The position numbers and the translations under genes were made by a program. Positions 1 through 8,998 of a stretch of 64,000 bases of DNA are shown piece after piece (the first letter of the stretch is position 1; the number at the start of each line of letters is the position of its first letter). Source of the stretch: Nakamurella flavida. GTDB taxonomy: Bacteria; Actinomycetota; Actinomycetes; Mycobacteriales; Nakamurellaceae. Location: assembly GCF_030811475.1 (NCBI RefSeq), contig NZ_JAUSQV010000001.1:3855001-3919000 (forward strand), in the 5' to 3' direction. The notes below the pieces were generated by a model. That model was not told the origin of the DNA and did no database searches. It saw only the letters and a program-made list of their open reading frames with translations.

Positions 1-2571
1 GACCTGGGCTCGTCGGCCTACCGGACGCTGGAGGACACCTTCGACGTGATCCGGGACGCCGAGCTGCCCATCTGGAGCGTCACCCCGTTCGACACCGGCC
101 TGCCCGACGCCGCCGACGACCCGGGTGCGGCCCCGGCCGTACTGCCGGCCACCGAGTACCGCGGGGAGTTCGCCGCCGCGGTCGGTGACGCCCGCGCCGC
201 GCTCGCGCAGTCGCACCCGGTCGTCCTGGTGGTGGCCGGGGCCGGCACCGCCCAGCGCGCTCAGGAGCGCCTGGCCGAGGCCGAGGTCGGCGCGAGCATC
301 GCCGGCGAGGGCAGCGGTGAGCTGCACACCCCGCTCCGCTCCGACGTGGTCACCGTGGCCTGCGGGCGCCTGGAGCACGGCTTCACCCTGACCGCGTCCG
401 GGCTGACGATGCTCACCGAGGCCGACCTGACCGGCGGCCGTGGCGCCGTGGACGTGGCGCCGGCCCGGATGCCCACCCGCCGCCGCAACGCCGTCGACCC
501 GGTCTCCCTCAAGCCGGGTGACTACGTCGTGCACTCCCAGCACGGCATCGGCCGCTACGTCGACCTGGTCCAGCGGACGTCCGGCGGCGCGACCCGGGAG
601 TACCTGGTCGTGGAGTACGCGCCGAGCAAGCGCAACCAGCCCGGTGACCGGCTGTTCGTGCCCACCGATTCTCTCGACCTGCTGTCCCGCTTCGTGGGCG
701 GGGAGACCCCGACGCTGAACAAGCTGGGTGGCTCGGACTGGGCCAAGACCAAGGGCCGGGCCCGCAAGGCCGTCCGGCAGATCGCGGCCAAGCTGGTCCA
801 GCTGTACGCCGCCCGTGCATCCTCGCCCGGGCACGCCTTCGGCCCGGACACCCCGTGGCAGCGCGAACTCGAGGACGCCTTCCCCTTCACCGAGACCGCC
901 GACCAGCTCTCGGCCATCGACGAGGTCAAGGCGGACATGGAGCGTCCGGTCCCGATGGACCGGGTGATCTCCGGGGACGTCGGGTACGGCAAGACCGAGA
1001 TCGCGGTGCGCGCGGCGTTCAAGGCCGTGCAGGACGGCAAGCAGGTGGTGATCCTGGTCCCGACCACACTGCTGGCCCAGCAGCATCTCTCGACCTTCAC
1101 CGAGCGGATGAACGGATTCCCCGTGGTCATCCGCGGGCTGTCCCGGTTCACCGACGACAAGCAGGGCAAGCAGACCGTCGAGGGTCTGGCCGACGGCAGC
1201 GTGGACATCGTCATCGGCACCCACCGCCTGCTGCAGTCGACCATCCGCTACAAGGATCTCGGTCTGGTCATCGTCGACGAGGAGCAGCGCTTCGGCGTGG
1301 AGCACAAGGAGCACATCACCGCGCTCCGCGCCCACGTCGACATGCTGACCATGTCCGCCACCCCGATCCCGCGGACGCTGGAGATGAGCCTGGCCGGCAT
1401 CCGCGAGATGTCGACCATCACCACCCCGCCGGAGGAGCGCCACCCGATCCTGACCTACGTCGGCCCGTTCGACGACAAGCTGGTCGGCGCCGCGGTGCGC
1501 CGCGAGCTGCTCCGCGAGGGCCAGGTGTTCTTCGTGCACAACCGGGTGTCCGACATCGACGCGGTGGCCACCCGCCTGCGCGAGGCCGTTCCCGAGGCCC
1601 GGGTGGCCATCGCCCACGGCCAGATGAACGAGGAACTGCTGGAGAAGGTCATCGACGGGTTCTGGGCGCGCGACTACGACGTGCTGCTCTGCACCACCAT
1701 CGTCGAGACGGGGCTGGACATCTCGAACGCCAACACGCTGATCGTCGACCACGCCGAGATCCTCGGGCTGTCGCAGATGCACCAGCTCCGCGGGCGGGTC
1801 GGTCGTGGCCGCGAACGCGGGTACGCCTACTTCCTGTACCCGTCGGAGAAGCCGCTGACCACCACCGCCCACGACCGGCTGTCCACCATCGCGCAGAACT
1901 CGGACCTGGGCTCCGGAATGGCGGTCGCCATGAAGGACCTCGAGATCCGCGGTGCCGGCAGCATTCTCGGCGCCGAGCAGAGCGGCCACATCGCCGGTGT
2001 CGGTTTCGACCTGTACATCCGGCTGGTCGGCGAGGCGGTGAACGCCTTCAAGAAGGCCTCCGGATCGCAGGACGCGGTGGAGGAGGAACCCCTGGAGGTC
2101 CGGGTCGAGCTGCCGGTCGACGCGAACCTGCCGCACGAGTACATCCCGGCCGAACGGCTGCGGCTGGACGCCTACCGGCGGATCGCCTCCGCCGCCACTC
2201 CCGCCGACATCGACGCGGTGGCCGCGGAACTCGTCGACCGGTACGGCCAGTTCGACGACCAGGTCCGCAACCTGCTCGGGGTGGCCCTGCTGCGGCAGCG
2301 CTGCCGGGCCGCCGGGATCGGTGAGCTGAGCCTGGGCTCGGCCGGGTTGAAGATCTCCCCGATCGTGCTGGCGGAGTCCGCGCAGATGCGGGTGGGGCGG
2401 CTCTACCCGGGCTCGCGCTACCGGGAGTTGACCCACACCCTCACGCTGCGGCCCCCGCTGGAGTCCGATCGCATCGGCGCCGCCACCCTGCGGGACCAGG
2501 CGTTGCTGGACTTCTGCACCCAGGTCGTCGACGACCTCGCCCCGGCCGGCGCACCCGTGCCGGTGGGCTGA
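1..2571 (+). CDS. mfd: Transcription-repair coupling factor Mfd, C-terminal part (5' end outside window)
   Basis: Mfd is the DNA translocase that removes RNA polymerase stalled at lesions and recruits UvrA. The reading frame is open from base 1, so the N-terminal UvrB-like part lies upstream; about 856 codons remain of a protein usually near 1150-1200 aa. Visible in order, in fragment numbering: a CarD-like RNAP-interacting domain (about 168-250, containing [19 protein letters not shown]), Walker [10 protein letters not shown] near 326, the DEEQ box near 425 followed by RFGVEHKEH, the helicase motif [20 protein letters not shown], the RGRVGRG arginine-finger region, and the TRCF C-terminal domain (about 697-827). 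A GTG at 46 is only an internal codon. In mycobacteria mazG lies next to mfd; here an envelope gene block intervenes. Confidence 0.97.
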   Translation, partial: DLGSSAYRTLEDTFDVIRDAELPIWSVTPFDTGLPDAADDPGAAPAVLPATEYRGEFAAAVGDARAALAQSHPVVLVVAGAGTAQRAQERLAEAEVGASIAGEGSGELHTPLRSDVVTVACGRLEHGFTLTASGLTMLTEADLTGGRGAVDVAPARMPTRRRNAVDPVSLKPGDYVVHSQHGIGRYVDLVQRTSGGATREYLVVEYAPSKRNQPGDRLFVPTDSLDLLSRFVGGETPTLNKLGGSDWAKTKGRARKAVRQIAAKLVQLYAARASSPGHAFGPDTPWQRELEDAFPFTETADQLSAIDEVKADMERPVPMDRVISGDVGYGKTEIAVRAAFKAVQDGKQVVILVPTTLLAQQHLSTFTERMNGFPVVIRGLSRFTDDKQGKQTVEGLADGSVDIVIGTHRLLQSTIRYKDLGLVIVDEEQRFGVEHKEHITALRAHVDMLTMSATPIPRTLEMSLAGIREMSTITTPPEERHPILTYVGPFDDKLVGAAVRRELLREGQVFFVHNRVSDIDAVATRLREAVPEARVAIAHGQMNEELLEKVIDGFWARDYDVLLCTTIVETGLDISNANTLIVDHAEILGLSQMHQLRGRVGRGRERGYAYFLYPSEKPLTTTAHDRLSTIAQNSDLGSGMAVAMKDLEIRGAGSILGAEQSGHIAGVGFDLYIRLVGEAVNAFKKASGSQDAVEEEPLEVRVELPVDANLPHEYIPAERLRLDAYRRIASAATPADIDAVAAELVDRYGQFDDQVRNLLGVALLRQRCRAAGIGELSLGSAGLKISPIVLAESAQMRVGRLYPGSRYRELTHTLTLRPPLESDRIGAATLRDQALLDFCTQVVDDLAPAGAPVPVG

Positions 2572-2652
2572 GTCCGCCGCGTCGGGCAACCCGGCGCGGC
2601 GCGGCCCGACCCGGCGCGGCCCGCCTGGAGTGAGCCGGGTCCGGGGACGACA

Positions 2653-2682
2653 CGACCGCCCGTCGGGATCGACGGGCGGTCG
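2653..2682. terminator. Strong hairpin between convergent genes
   Basis: A perfect 12-bp stem (2653-2664 with 2671-2682) closes a 6-nt GGGATC loop, 80 bases past the mfd stop and just before the end of the oppositely transcribed wall-anchored protein gene. It is symmetrical, so it could serve both strands. There is no T tract, which is usual for high-GC actinobacterial terminators. Confidence 0.7.
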
Positions 2683-2718
2683 GAGGTCGAGGGCCGGACG
2701 GGGCCCGGCGGGTGCGGA

Positions 2719-3012
2719 TCAGCCGCGGGTGCGGGCGAGCCGCGAGCCCACGGTGAGGGCCGCGCCGGCGCCGAGCACCAGCACACCGCCCAGGGCCACC
2801 GCGCCCAGGTTTCCGGCTCCGGTCGAGGCCAGGGAGGCGTCGGCGACGGTGGAGGTGCCGGACGTGCCGGATGCGGCCGGCGTGCCCGTCGTCGTGGACC
2901 CGGCGGAACCGGAGACGGCGGGGGCCGGGTAGGCCGTGGGCTCGGCGGAGGCGACGGCCGGGGCCAGCAGGAGGCCGGCGCCGATCAGGACGGGGACGAG
3001 GACCGTGCGCAT
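2719..3012 (-). CDS. Small surface protein with LAxTG sorting signal
   Basis: A 97-aa protein starting at the ATG at 3012, preceded by GAAGGA. Residues 1-23 form a signal peptide (hydrophobic VLVPVLIGAGLLLAPAVASA). Residues 24-58 are a Ser/Thr/Ala/Gly/Pro spacer, typical of wall-spanning stalks. The C-terminus has LASTG at about 61-65, a hydrophobic stretch (about 69-89) and a basic tail RLARTRG. LAxTG is the motif known for class E sortases of high-GC Gram-positives, so this is probably covalently attached to peptidoglycan. The folded part is tiny, and the function is unknown; it may be a wall-surface filler or anchor peptide. No sortase gene is in the window. It lies 206 bp from ugd, in the same orientation. 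Confidence 0.8.
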   Translation of the reverse strand: MRTVLVPVLIGAGLLLAPAVASAEPTAYPAPAVSGSAGSTTTGTPAASGTSGTSTVADASLASTGAGNLGAVALGGVLVLGAGAALTVGSRLARTRG

Positions 3013-3090
3013 GGGATTCCTTCGCGTAGCTCGGACAGGCGACGGAAACCGCTGCCCGCGCCGGATGACGCTCAGGAAACTATCACCGAC

Positions 3091-3109
3091 AGTCACATCG
3101 AACGGGTGA
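3091..3109. promoter_or_regulatory. Candidate operator upstream of the LAxTG gene
   Basis: The sequence AGTCACATCGAACGGGTGA lies about 80 bp upstream of the start at 3012. It holds a TCAC half and a GGGTGA half. It matches the segment at 23701-23719 upstream of the cytidylyltransferase gene at most positions (16 of 20 over 3091-3110). This could be a shared binding site, but it is short and unproven. Confidence 0.3.
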
Positions 3110-3218
3110 ACCTCCCGAACGGCCCTCACTTCACCGGGACGAGACCCTGCCCGAGGACCTGACGACCACGTCGGGTGACGTCCGCTCGTCGGAGCGAGGA
3201 CCAGCACACCCGGAAGGC

Positions 3219-4535
3219 TCAGGGGCGGCCGAGGGCGCGGTAGGTCCAGCCGGCCGCGCGCCACGCGGCCGGGTCCAGGGCGTTGCGGCCGTCCAGGATG
3301 CGGCGCTGGGTGACGATCGAGCCGAAGGCCGTCGGGTCGAGATCCCGGTACTGCTTCCACTCGGTGAGCAGCAGGACCAGGTCGGCGCCGGTGGCCGCCT
3401 CCTCCGCCGTCTCGGCGTAGGTCAGGTCCGGCCAGATGCGTTGGGCGTTCTCCACCGCCTTCGGGTCGGTGACCACCACCGACGCACCCTGCAGTCGCAT
3501 CTGGGCCGCGACGTTCAGGGCGGGGGAGTCGCGGATGTCGTCGCTGTCCGGCTTGAACGCCAGCCCGAGCACGGCCACCCGTCGACCCACGATCGATCCG
3601 CCGCAGACCTCCCGGGCCAGGTCGACCATGCGGACCCGGCGGCGCATGTTGATGGAATCGATCTCCCGGAGGAAGGCCAGCGCCTGATCGGCGCCGAGTT
3701 CACCGGCCCGGGCCATGAAGGCCCGGATGTCCTTGGGCAGGCAGCCGCCGCCGAAACCCAGTCCGGCGTTGAGGAACCGCCGGCCGATCCGGGTGTCGTG
3801 ACCGATGGCGTCGGCCAGCTGGGTCACGTCCGCGCCGCTGGCCTCGCACACCTCTGCCATCGCGTTGATGAACGAGATCTTGGTGGCCAGGAAGGAGTTG
3901 GCCGCCGCCTTCACCAGCTCGGCCGTCGCGTAGTCGGTGGCCACCAGGGGTGTACCGGCGGCGAGCGGTGTCGCGTAGACCTCGTCCAGTCGGGCGCGGG
4001 CCGCCACTCCGTCGTCACCGGCCGGTAGTCCGTAGACGAAGCGGTCCGGGTGCAGGGTGTCCTGCACGGCGAATCCCTCGCGCAGGAACTCCGGGTTCCA
4101 GGCCAGGATCGCCCCCGGTTGCACCTCCCGGACCTGCTCGGCCAACCGGGCCGCCGTGCCCACCGGCACGGTCGACTTGCCGACCACCAGATCCCCGGGG
4201 GACAGGAACGGCGCCAGTGCGGTGACGGCGGCGTCCACGTAGGCCATGTCCGCCGCGTACTCGTTGCGCTTCTGGGGGGTGCCGACGCAGACGAAGTGCA
4301 CCGAGCGACCACGGGCGGCGGACATGTCGCTGGTGAAGGTCAGCCGCCCCGTCTCCAGCGCCCGGGTGAGCACCTCGGGGAAGTCCGGCTCGTAGAAGGG
4401 CGTGCGGCCCTCCTGCAGCGACGCGACCTTCCGCTCGTCGACGTCGATGCCGACCACGTCGTGCCCCAGCTGGGCCATGCAGGCCGCGTGTACGGCACCG
4501 AGGTACCCGCAGCCGATCACCGAGATCGAGGTCAT
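3219..4535 (-). CDS. ugd: UDP-glucose 6-dehydrogenase
   Basis: A 438-aa cytosolic enzyme of the UDP-glucose/GDP-mannose dehydrogenase family. It oxidises UDP-glucose twice with NAD+ to UDP-glucuronate, a precursor of acidic exopolysaccharide. Residues 5-14 carry the Rossmann motif VIGCGYLGAV. The family signatures NPEFLREG and ATKISFINAMAE are present. The catalytic cysteine lies in GLGFGGGCLPKDI, followed by a C-terminal domain with LGLAFKPDSDDIRDSPALNV. Length is normal. The ATG at 4535 follows an intergenic stretch of 92 bp behind ppc on the same strand. The other polysaccharide genes of the window fit its role in precursor supply. A UDP-ManNAc dehydrogenase role is less likely but not excluded. 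Confidence 0.93.
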   Translation of the reverse strand: MTSISVIGCGYLGAVHAACMAQLGHDVVGIDVDERKVASLQEGRTPFYEPDFPEVLTRALETGRLTFTSDMSAARGRSVHFVCVGTPQKRNEYAADMAYVDAAVTALAPFLSPGDLVVGKSTVPVGTAARLAEQVREVQPGAILAWNPEFLREGFAVQDTLHPDRFVYGLPAGDDGVAARARLDEVYATPLAAGTPLVATDYATAELVKAAANSFLATKISFINAMAEVCEASGADVTQLADAIGHDTRIGRRFLNAGLGFGGGCLPKDIRAFMARAGELGADQALAFLREIDSINMRRRVRMVDLAREVCGGSIVGRRVAVLGLAFKPDSDDIRDSPALNVAAQMRLQGASVVVTDPKAVENAQRIWPDLTYAETAEEAATGADLVLLLTEWKQYRDLDPTAFGSIVTQRRILDGRNALDPAAWRAAGWTYRALGRP

Positions 4536-4588
4536 GTGATCGCTCCAGCCGAGGCAGGGGTGCAGGTCGCACCCGGGATGGTCATCCT

Positions 4589-4607
4589 AAGTCACACGGG
4601 GTGACTC
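4589..4607. promoter_or_regulatory. Palindromic candidate operator upstream of ugd
   Basis: AAGTCACACGGGGTGACTC is an inverted repeat (AGTCAC / GTGACT around ACGGG) 54-72 bp upstream of the ugd start, well placed for a promoter-proximal operator. The core TCAC-N3-GGGTGA recurs upstream of the sugar-transferase gene (24365-24377). With N4 it recurs upstream of the 7882 operon (7724-7737). Confidence 0.45.
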
Positions 4608-4627
4608 TCTGCCACCATGCCGGGGGA

Positions 4628-7480
4628 TCAGCCGGTGTTCCGCATCCCGGCCGCCACCCCGTTGACCGTGAGCAGCATCGCACGCTGCAGTTCAGGATCC
4701 ACCGGGTCCGTCCCGCCGGACTCCTGGGCGCGGATCCGGGCCAGCAGATCGACCTGCAGGTAGGAGATCGGCGCGAGGTACGGCTCGCGGACCGAGAGGG
4801 TCCCGCTGAGCACCGGCTGGCCGTCCAGCACGTGCTCGCCTCCGGTCAGTCGCAGCACCTCGGCCAGGGTCAGCGCGTGCTCCTCCCGGATGAGGTCGAA
4901 CAGGTGCCGCAGTTCCGGCGGTACCAGGGCCTCGACGTAGAGCGCGGCAATCCCCATGTCCGTCTTGGCCAGCGTCATCTCCACGTTCGACAGGAACGTG
5001 CGGAAGAAATGCCAGCTGCCGTGCAGCTCGGCGAGCACGTCCTGGTGGCCGGCCTCGCGCGCCGCGCGCAAACCCGAACCCACCCCGAACCAGCCGGGTA
5101 CGATCTGCCGCGACTGCGTCCACCCGAACACCCACGGGATGGCCCGCAGACCGGAGATGCCGGCACCGGAGTCGGGCCGGCGGGCGGGGCGCGAGCCGAT
5201 GTTGAGGGAGCCGAGCTGCTCCACCGGGGTGGAGGACACGAAGTACGCGGGCAGATCCGGGTCGTCGATGAGGGAGCGGTACTTGGCGAAGGCGGCGTCG
5301 CTGACCGTCTCCATGGTGGCGTCCCAGGTGTCGAGCTGGGCCGGGGTCAGCCGTGGCTCCCGGTGCAACGCCGATGCACGCAGGGTCGCGGCCAGGGTGA
5401 GCTCGAGGTTCTCCCGGGCGAGCTCGGGCAGGGCGTACTTGTCGCTGATCACCTCGCCCTGCTCGGTGAACTTGATGGCCCCGTCCAGCACGCCGTGCGG
5501 CTGGGCCAGGATGGCGTCGTAGGTCGGCCCGCCGCCGCGGCCCACCGAGCCGCCCCGGCCGTGGAACAGCACCAGCGAGACGCCGTGCCTGGCCGCCACG
5601 TCGCGCAGCACCCGCTGGGTCTTGTGGATCTCCCACTGGCTGGTGGTGATGCCCGCCTCCTTGTTGGAGTCGGAGTAGCCGAGCATGACCTCCTGCACGT
5701 TGCCGCGCAGCCGGACGATCTCCCGGTAGTGCGGGTCGGAGAGCAGCTCGTCGACGACCTCGCCCGAGCGCTTGAGCTCCTCGACCGTCTCCAGCAAGGG
5801 AGCGAAACCGACGGCGGCGAACGCCGGCGGGCCGTCCACGGAGCCGTGCAGGTCCAGCAGCCCCGCTTCCCGGGCCAGCACGGCGGCGGCCAGCACGTCG
5901 TCGCTGCCGCGGGTCATCGAGATGATGTAGGTCTGGATGACCTCCGGCCCGTAGGTGGCCTGGGCTGCGCCGATCTCGGTGAAGACGGCGAACGTCCGGG
6001 CGGCCTCGGCGTCCAGGCTCGCGGACCGGCCGGCCAGCGGACGTCGTGCGCCGAGTTCGGCGGACAGCAGATCGCGCCGGGCGGCGCGCTCGAGGTCGGC
6101 GTACGCGGTGTCGCTCTCCTGCAGGCGGTCGACGAGCACGCCCACGGTGTGGTGGTGGGCGTCGGCGTGCTCCCGGACGTCCATCGTCGCCACGTGCAGA
6201 CCGACCACCGCCATGGTGCGCCGGACCCGGGCCAGCGAGCCCTCGGCGGCCAGCAGGCCCGCGTGCTCGGCCAGCGAGTCGTGCACGACCGCGAGATCCG
6301 CGAGCAGTTCGGCCCGGTCGGCGTAGTCCCGGCCGGCCTCGTGCGCGCGGTCACCCTCGACCCGAGCGCGGGTGTTCATCAGCTTGGCCTTGACGCAGGT
6401 CAGCTTCAGTCGGTACGGCTCCGGGGCGTTCAGCTCCTTCACCCGCGGATCCAGCCCGGGCAGGTTGGCCAGGTCCTCCTCGACCGAGGCGATCAGCGCG
6501 GGGGAGACCGGCACGATGTCCGTCGACATGGACAGCGTCATGATCAGTTCGTCCATCGCCTCGATGGCGATGCCGATGGCCACCCGGTGCTGCAGCAGCA
6601 GGATGTCGTGGGTGACCGCGGCGGTGACGTTGGGGTTTCCGTCCCGGTCGCCGCCGATCCAGGTGCCCATCGACAGCGGGGTGGCCTCGGCGCCCAGGGC
6701 CGCCCCGTGCTCGGCCAGTTCGGCGGCGAGGTCCGAGGTGACCTCGGGAAGGGTCTCGGCGAGGATGGAACGCAGGTAGTACAACGCGTTCCGCGCCTCG
6801 TCGACCGGGGTGGGGCGGAACTGCCGGAGCTCGTCGGTCTGCCAGATCAGATCGACCAGCTCGGCGAGCTCCCGGTCCTGCCGGGCGCGTGCGGTCGTCC
6901 GCGGCTCGGTGGGGACGGCCAGGATGTCGTCCAGTCGACGGAGCTTGGTGAGCACCGACCGGCGGCTCGCCTCGGTGGGGTGCGCGGTGAACACCGGCTG
7001 AACCGACAGCCCGGCGATGGCGGCGGTCAGTTCGTCCGGCCCGAGCGCCGCGGCGACCTCGGCCACGGCCGTGGCCAGGTGCCCCTGGTCCGCCGGCCGC
7101 GCCCGCAGGGCCCGGACCCGGTGGACCTGTTCGGCCGCGTTGGCCAGGTGGAAGTAGGACGCGAAAGCGCGCACCAGCTGGGTGGCGCGGGAGATGGGCA
7201 ACCCGGCGAGGATCTCGCGCACCGCGGTCGTGGCCGACTCCCGATCGGCGGGCGCATCGGCCTCGCGCGACTGCTTGGTGAGCCCGCGGACCTGCTCGAC
7301 GAGATCGAGGAGGTCCTGCCCGTGCTGACGGACCAGGGTCTGCCCGAGCAGTGCCCCCACCCGGCGGACGTCGGCGCGCAAGGCGGCGCCGCCATCCCCG
7401 GCGGTGGGGTGGGCACCGGCGGCCACGGTGTCGCCGGAGTCCAGGTCGTCGGTCGGCGACGGGGTCATCAGATCGGTCAT
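4628..7480 (-). CDS. ppc: Phosphoenolpyruvate carboxylase
   Basis: A 950-aa enzyme that carboxylates PEP with bicarbonate to oxaloacetate, the anaplerotic entry to the TCA cycle. Family landmarks: the catalytic histidine region [12 protein letters not shown], the motif [17 protein letters not shown], the glycine-rich loop [14 protein letters not shown], the region [20 protein letters not shown], and the invariant C-terminal tail MRNTG. The frame stays open to 7693, but ATG 7480 ([12 protein letters not shown]) has GTGAGGA 8-14 bases upstream, and the upstream extension is Pro/Gly/Arg noise. It is followed 92 bp later by ugd on the same strand, with a palindrome between them, so ugd may have its own promoter. 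Housekeeping metabolism rather than part of the polysaccharide pathway proper. Confidence 0.97.
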   Translation of the reverse strand: MTDLMTPSPTDDLDSGDTVAAGAHPTAGDGGAALRADVRRVGALLGQTLVRQHGQDLLDLVEQVRGLTKQSREADAPADRESATTAVREILAGLPISRATQLVRAFASYFHLANAAEQVHRVRALRARPADQGHLATAVAEVAAALGPDELTAAIAGLSVQPVFTAHPTEASRRSVLTKLRRLDDILAVPTEPRTTARARQDRELAELVDLIWQTDELRQFRPTPVDEARNALYYLRSILAETLPEVTSDLAAELAEHGAALGAEATPLSMGTWIGGDRDGNPNVTAAVTHDILLLQHRVAIGIAIEAMDELIMTLSMSTDIVPVSPALIASVEEDLANLPGLDPRVKELNAPEPYRLKLTCVKAKLMNTRARVEGDRAHEAGRDYADRAELLADLAVVHDSLAEHAGLLAAEGSLARVRRTMAVVGLHVATMDVREHADAHHHTVGVLVDRLQESDTAYADLERAARRDLLSAELGARRPLAGRSASLDAEAARTFAVFTEIGAAQATYGPEVIQTYIISMTRGSDDVLAAAVLAREAGLLDLHGSVDGPPAFAAVGFAPLLETVEELKRSGEVVDELLSDPHYREIVRLRGNVQEVMLGYSDSNKEAGITTSQWEIHKTQRVLRDVAARHGVSLVLFHGRGGSVGRGGGPTYDAILAQPHGVLDGAIKFTEQGEVISDKYALPELARENLELTLAATLRASALHREPRLTPAQLDTWDATMETVSDAAFAKYRSLIDDPDLPAYFVSSTPVEQLGSLNIGSRPARRPDSGAGISGLRAIPWVFGWTQSRQIVPGWFGVGSGLRAAREAGHQDVLAELHGSWHFFRTFLSNVEMTLAKTDMGIAALYVEALVPPELRHLFDLIREEHALTLAEVLRLTGGEHVLDGQPVLSGTLSVREPYLAPISYLQVDLLARIRAQESGGTDPVDPELQRAMLLTVNGVAAGMRNTG

Positions 7481-7881
7481 GCGCCGATCCTCACCCATGC
7501 CCATGACAGGCAGATGACGGGGTCTCCCCAGCGGGACATCACCCCCCGGGACACCGGTGACCCGGTCGGGTAACGAACGGGGGGCCGGCGGCGACAGAGA
7601 GGCAGATCCCAGGTCGACACCTGGGGTCCGTGTCACCCGGTGGTGATGGCCTCCCGGGACTTCTCGCCTGCCCGCACTGCCGGTGTCCGTCACCCTGAGT
7701 CATGCGGACGAGTCACGATCGGGTCACGTCTGGGTGATTTGGCCCGACTTGTTCACTCTGTCTCGCCCAGAACGGTCACCTGCTGTTATTGTTCGGCCCG
7801 TAGCACCCGGCGTGGATCACGGGGAACTCGGGGGAGTTCTTGGCTCGGCTGCTACTCACAGTCATTTCTCAGGGGGGAATC
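7481..7881. promoter_or_regulatory. Divergent intergenic region, ppc and envelope operon
   Basis: About 400 bp without a gene, separating ppc (leftward) from the operon starting at 7882 (rightward). It contains GTCAC-N6-GTCAC at 7712-7727, a spaced direct repeat reminiscent of sites described for MtrA-type regulators. TCAC-N4-GGGTGA follows at 7724-7737, then a locally AT-richer stretch around 7780-7800 (TGCTGTTATTGTT) that could hold the promoter. The leader ends in an AGGGGGGAATC ribosome binding site. The regulator assignments are guesses. Confidence 0.5.
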
Positions 7882-8199
7882 ATGCGTCATCCGGAACCGA
7901 TCCGATCACGGCGTCCTGCTCGTGCCGCGTCGTCGTTGGCAGCGGTGGGGGCCGCTGTCGTGCTCGCGCTCCTCGTCGGGGCGTCGGTCTCCTCGGCGTA
8001 CGAGGTCACCGGAGCCGGGGTGAGCACCGCGGCGGCCGGCCCCGCTCTGCAGTTGTTCGGGGTGCCGCTCGCCGCGGCCCTCTGGCTGCTGGCCGGTGTC
8101 GTCGCCGCCAGCGTGGGTCTGGTCGCCTCGCGGCGTCCCCGTCCCGTCCGGTCCGTCCCGACCGCTGCGGTCGCGCCGGTCGACGGCGCGCGCGCGTGA
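7882..8199 (+). CDS. Small two-helix membrane protein
   Basis: A 105-aa protein of unknown function. Start ATG 7882 is preceded by a strong AGGGGGG site; the upstream in-frame extension to 7840 lacks one. A basic N-terminus (RHPEPIRSRRPARA) leads into a first hydrophobic segment at about 17-37. A short extracytoplasmic loop and a second segment at about 52-78 follow, with a basic cytoplasmic tail (RRPRPVRS). This is an N-in/C-in hairpin. Its stop TGA (8197-8199) overlaps the GTG start of the lipoprotein gene, so the two are probably translationally coupled. The giant exoprotein gene follows. The context suggests a membrane partner for these secreted proteins; no family was recognised. Confidence 0.75.
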   Translation: MRHPEPIRSRRPARAASSLAAVGAAVVLALLVGASVSSAYEVTGAGVSTAAAGPALQLFGVPLAAALWLLAGVVAASVGLVASRRPRPVRSVPTAAVAPVDGARA

Positions 8200-8981
8200 G
8201 CCGGGCCGGATCCACCGGTCGACCCCGCCGTCGCGCCACCGGTCTGCTCGCCGGGGCGCTGGCCGCCGCGGTCGTCCTCGTCGGGTGTTCCACCGGCGGC
8301 GACCGGACCACCGAGTCCGCGGTCACCCCCGCGAGCGTGGCGCCGTCCTCGTCCGGACAGCCCGCCGTCGCGACCGACCAGCCCGCGTCCGACACCGGCT
8401 CGTACGAGCCCGCCGAACCCGGCGCGACTCCGTCGTCCGCACCCGACGGCGCGGCAGCGAGCGGCACCGATCCCTCCACCACGACCGCCCCGGAGTCGAG
8501 CACGCCGGCCCCGCCGGTCGCCACCCAGCCGGTCGCGCCGCCGACCGCGGGGAACATCGACCAGACGGTGGCCGACCAGCCGGTCACCACCCTGCCGCCC
8601 GTGCCGGTGGACCAGGCCGCGGACTTCGGTACCGGGGTCACCGCGGCCGTGGAATCCCTGCAACGCATCGACGCCGTCGGTCGCGGCCCCGGCGAGCAGT
8701 CGGGCCCGGCGCTGTCCTACCAGCTCTCCCTGACCAACGGCACGCAGGTCCCGCTGGACCTGAGCCTGGTCAGCGTCAACGTGCAGGACGCCGCGGGTAC
8801 CCCGTTCAGCCCGATCGACAACGACCCGGCCGTCCCCTTCACCGGCACGCTGGCCCCCGGCCAGACCGTCTCGGCCACATATGTCTTCACCCTGCCGTCC
8901 GACTACACCGCACCAGCCACCCTCAGCCTCGCCTACTCCGCCTCGGCACCGATCGTGCTCTTCGCGGGTGACGCACAGTGA
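8196..8981 (+). CDS. Lipoprotein with Ser/Thr/Pro-rich linker and beta-sandwich-like C-terminus
   Basis: A 261-aa protein starting at GTG 8196 inside the preceding stop. Residues 8-31 form a lipoprotein signal with basic residues (RPRRR), hydrophobic core and lipobox LVGC; Cys31 would be lipidated. Residues about 35-130 are Ser/Thr/Pro/Ala-rich and probably span the wall. The last roughly 100 residues (SYQLSLTNGTQVPLDLSLV... PGQTVSATYVFTLP) look like a single beta-sandwich reminiscent of DUF4352-type domains, from memory only. The stop at 8979-8981 overlaps a GTG (8978), 21 bases before the preferred start of the giant exoprotein, so the genes form a tight operon. Likely outer-leaflet anchored; role unknown. 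Confidence 0.8.
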   Translation: MSRAGSTGRPRRRATGLLAGALAAAVVLVGCSTGGDRTTESAVTPASVAPSSSGQPAVATDQPASDTGSYEPAEPGATPSSAPDGAAASGTDPSTTTAPESSTPAPPVATQPVAPPTAGNIDQTVADQPVTTLPPVPVDQAADFGTGVTAAVESLQRIDAVGRGPGEQSGPALSYQLSLTNGTQVPLDLSLVSVNVQDAAGTPFSPIDNDPAVPFTGTLAPGQTVSATYVFTLPSDYTAPATLSLAYSASAPIVLFAGDAQ

Positions 8982-8998
8982 TCCAGGAGAGAACGATC

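Noticed and set aside
4601-7573. A 990-codon plus-strand frame opposite ppc
   Set aside because: The ppc frame carries all catalytic motifs; the opposite frame is low in hydrophobic order and has no family pattern.
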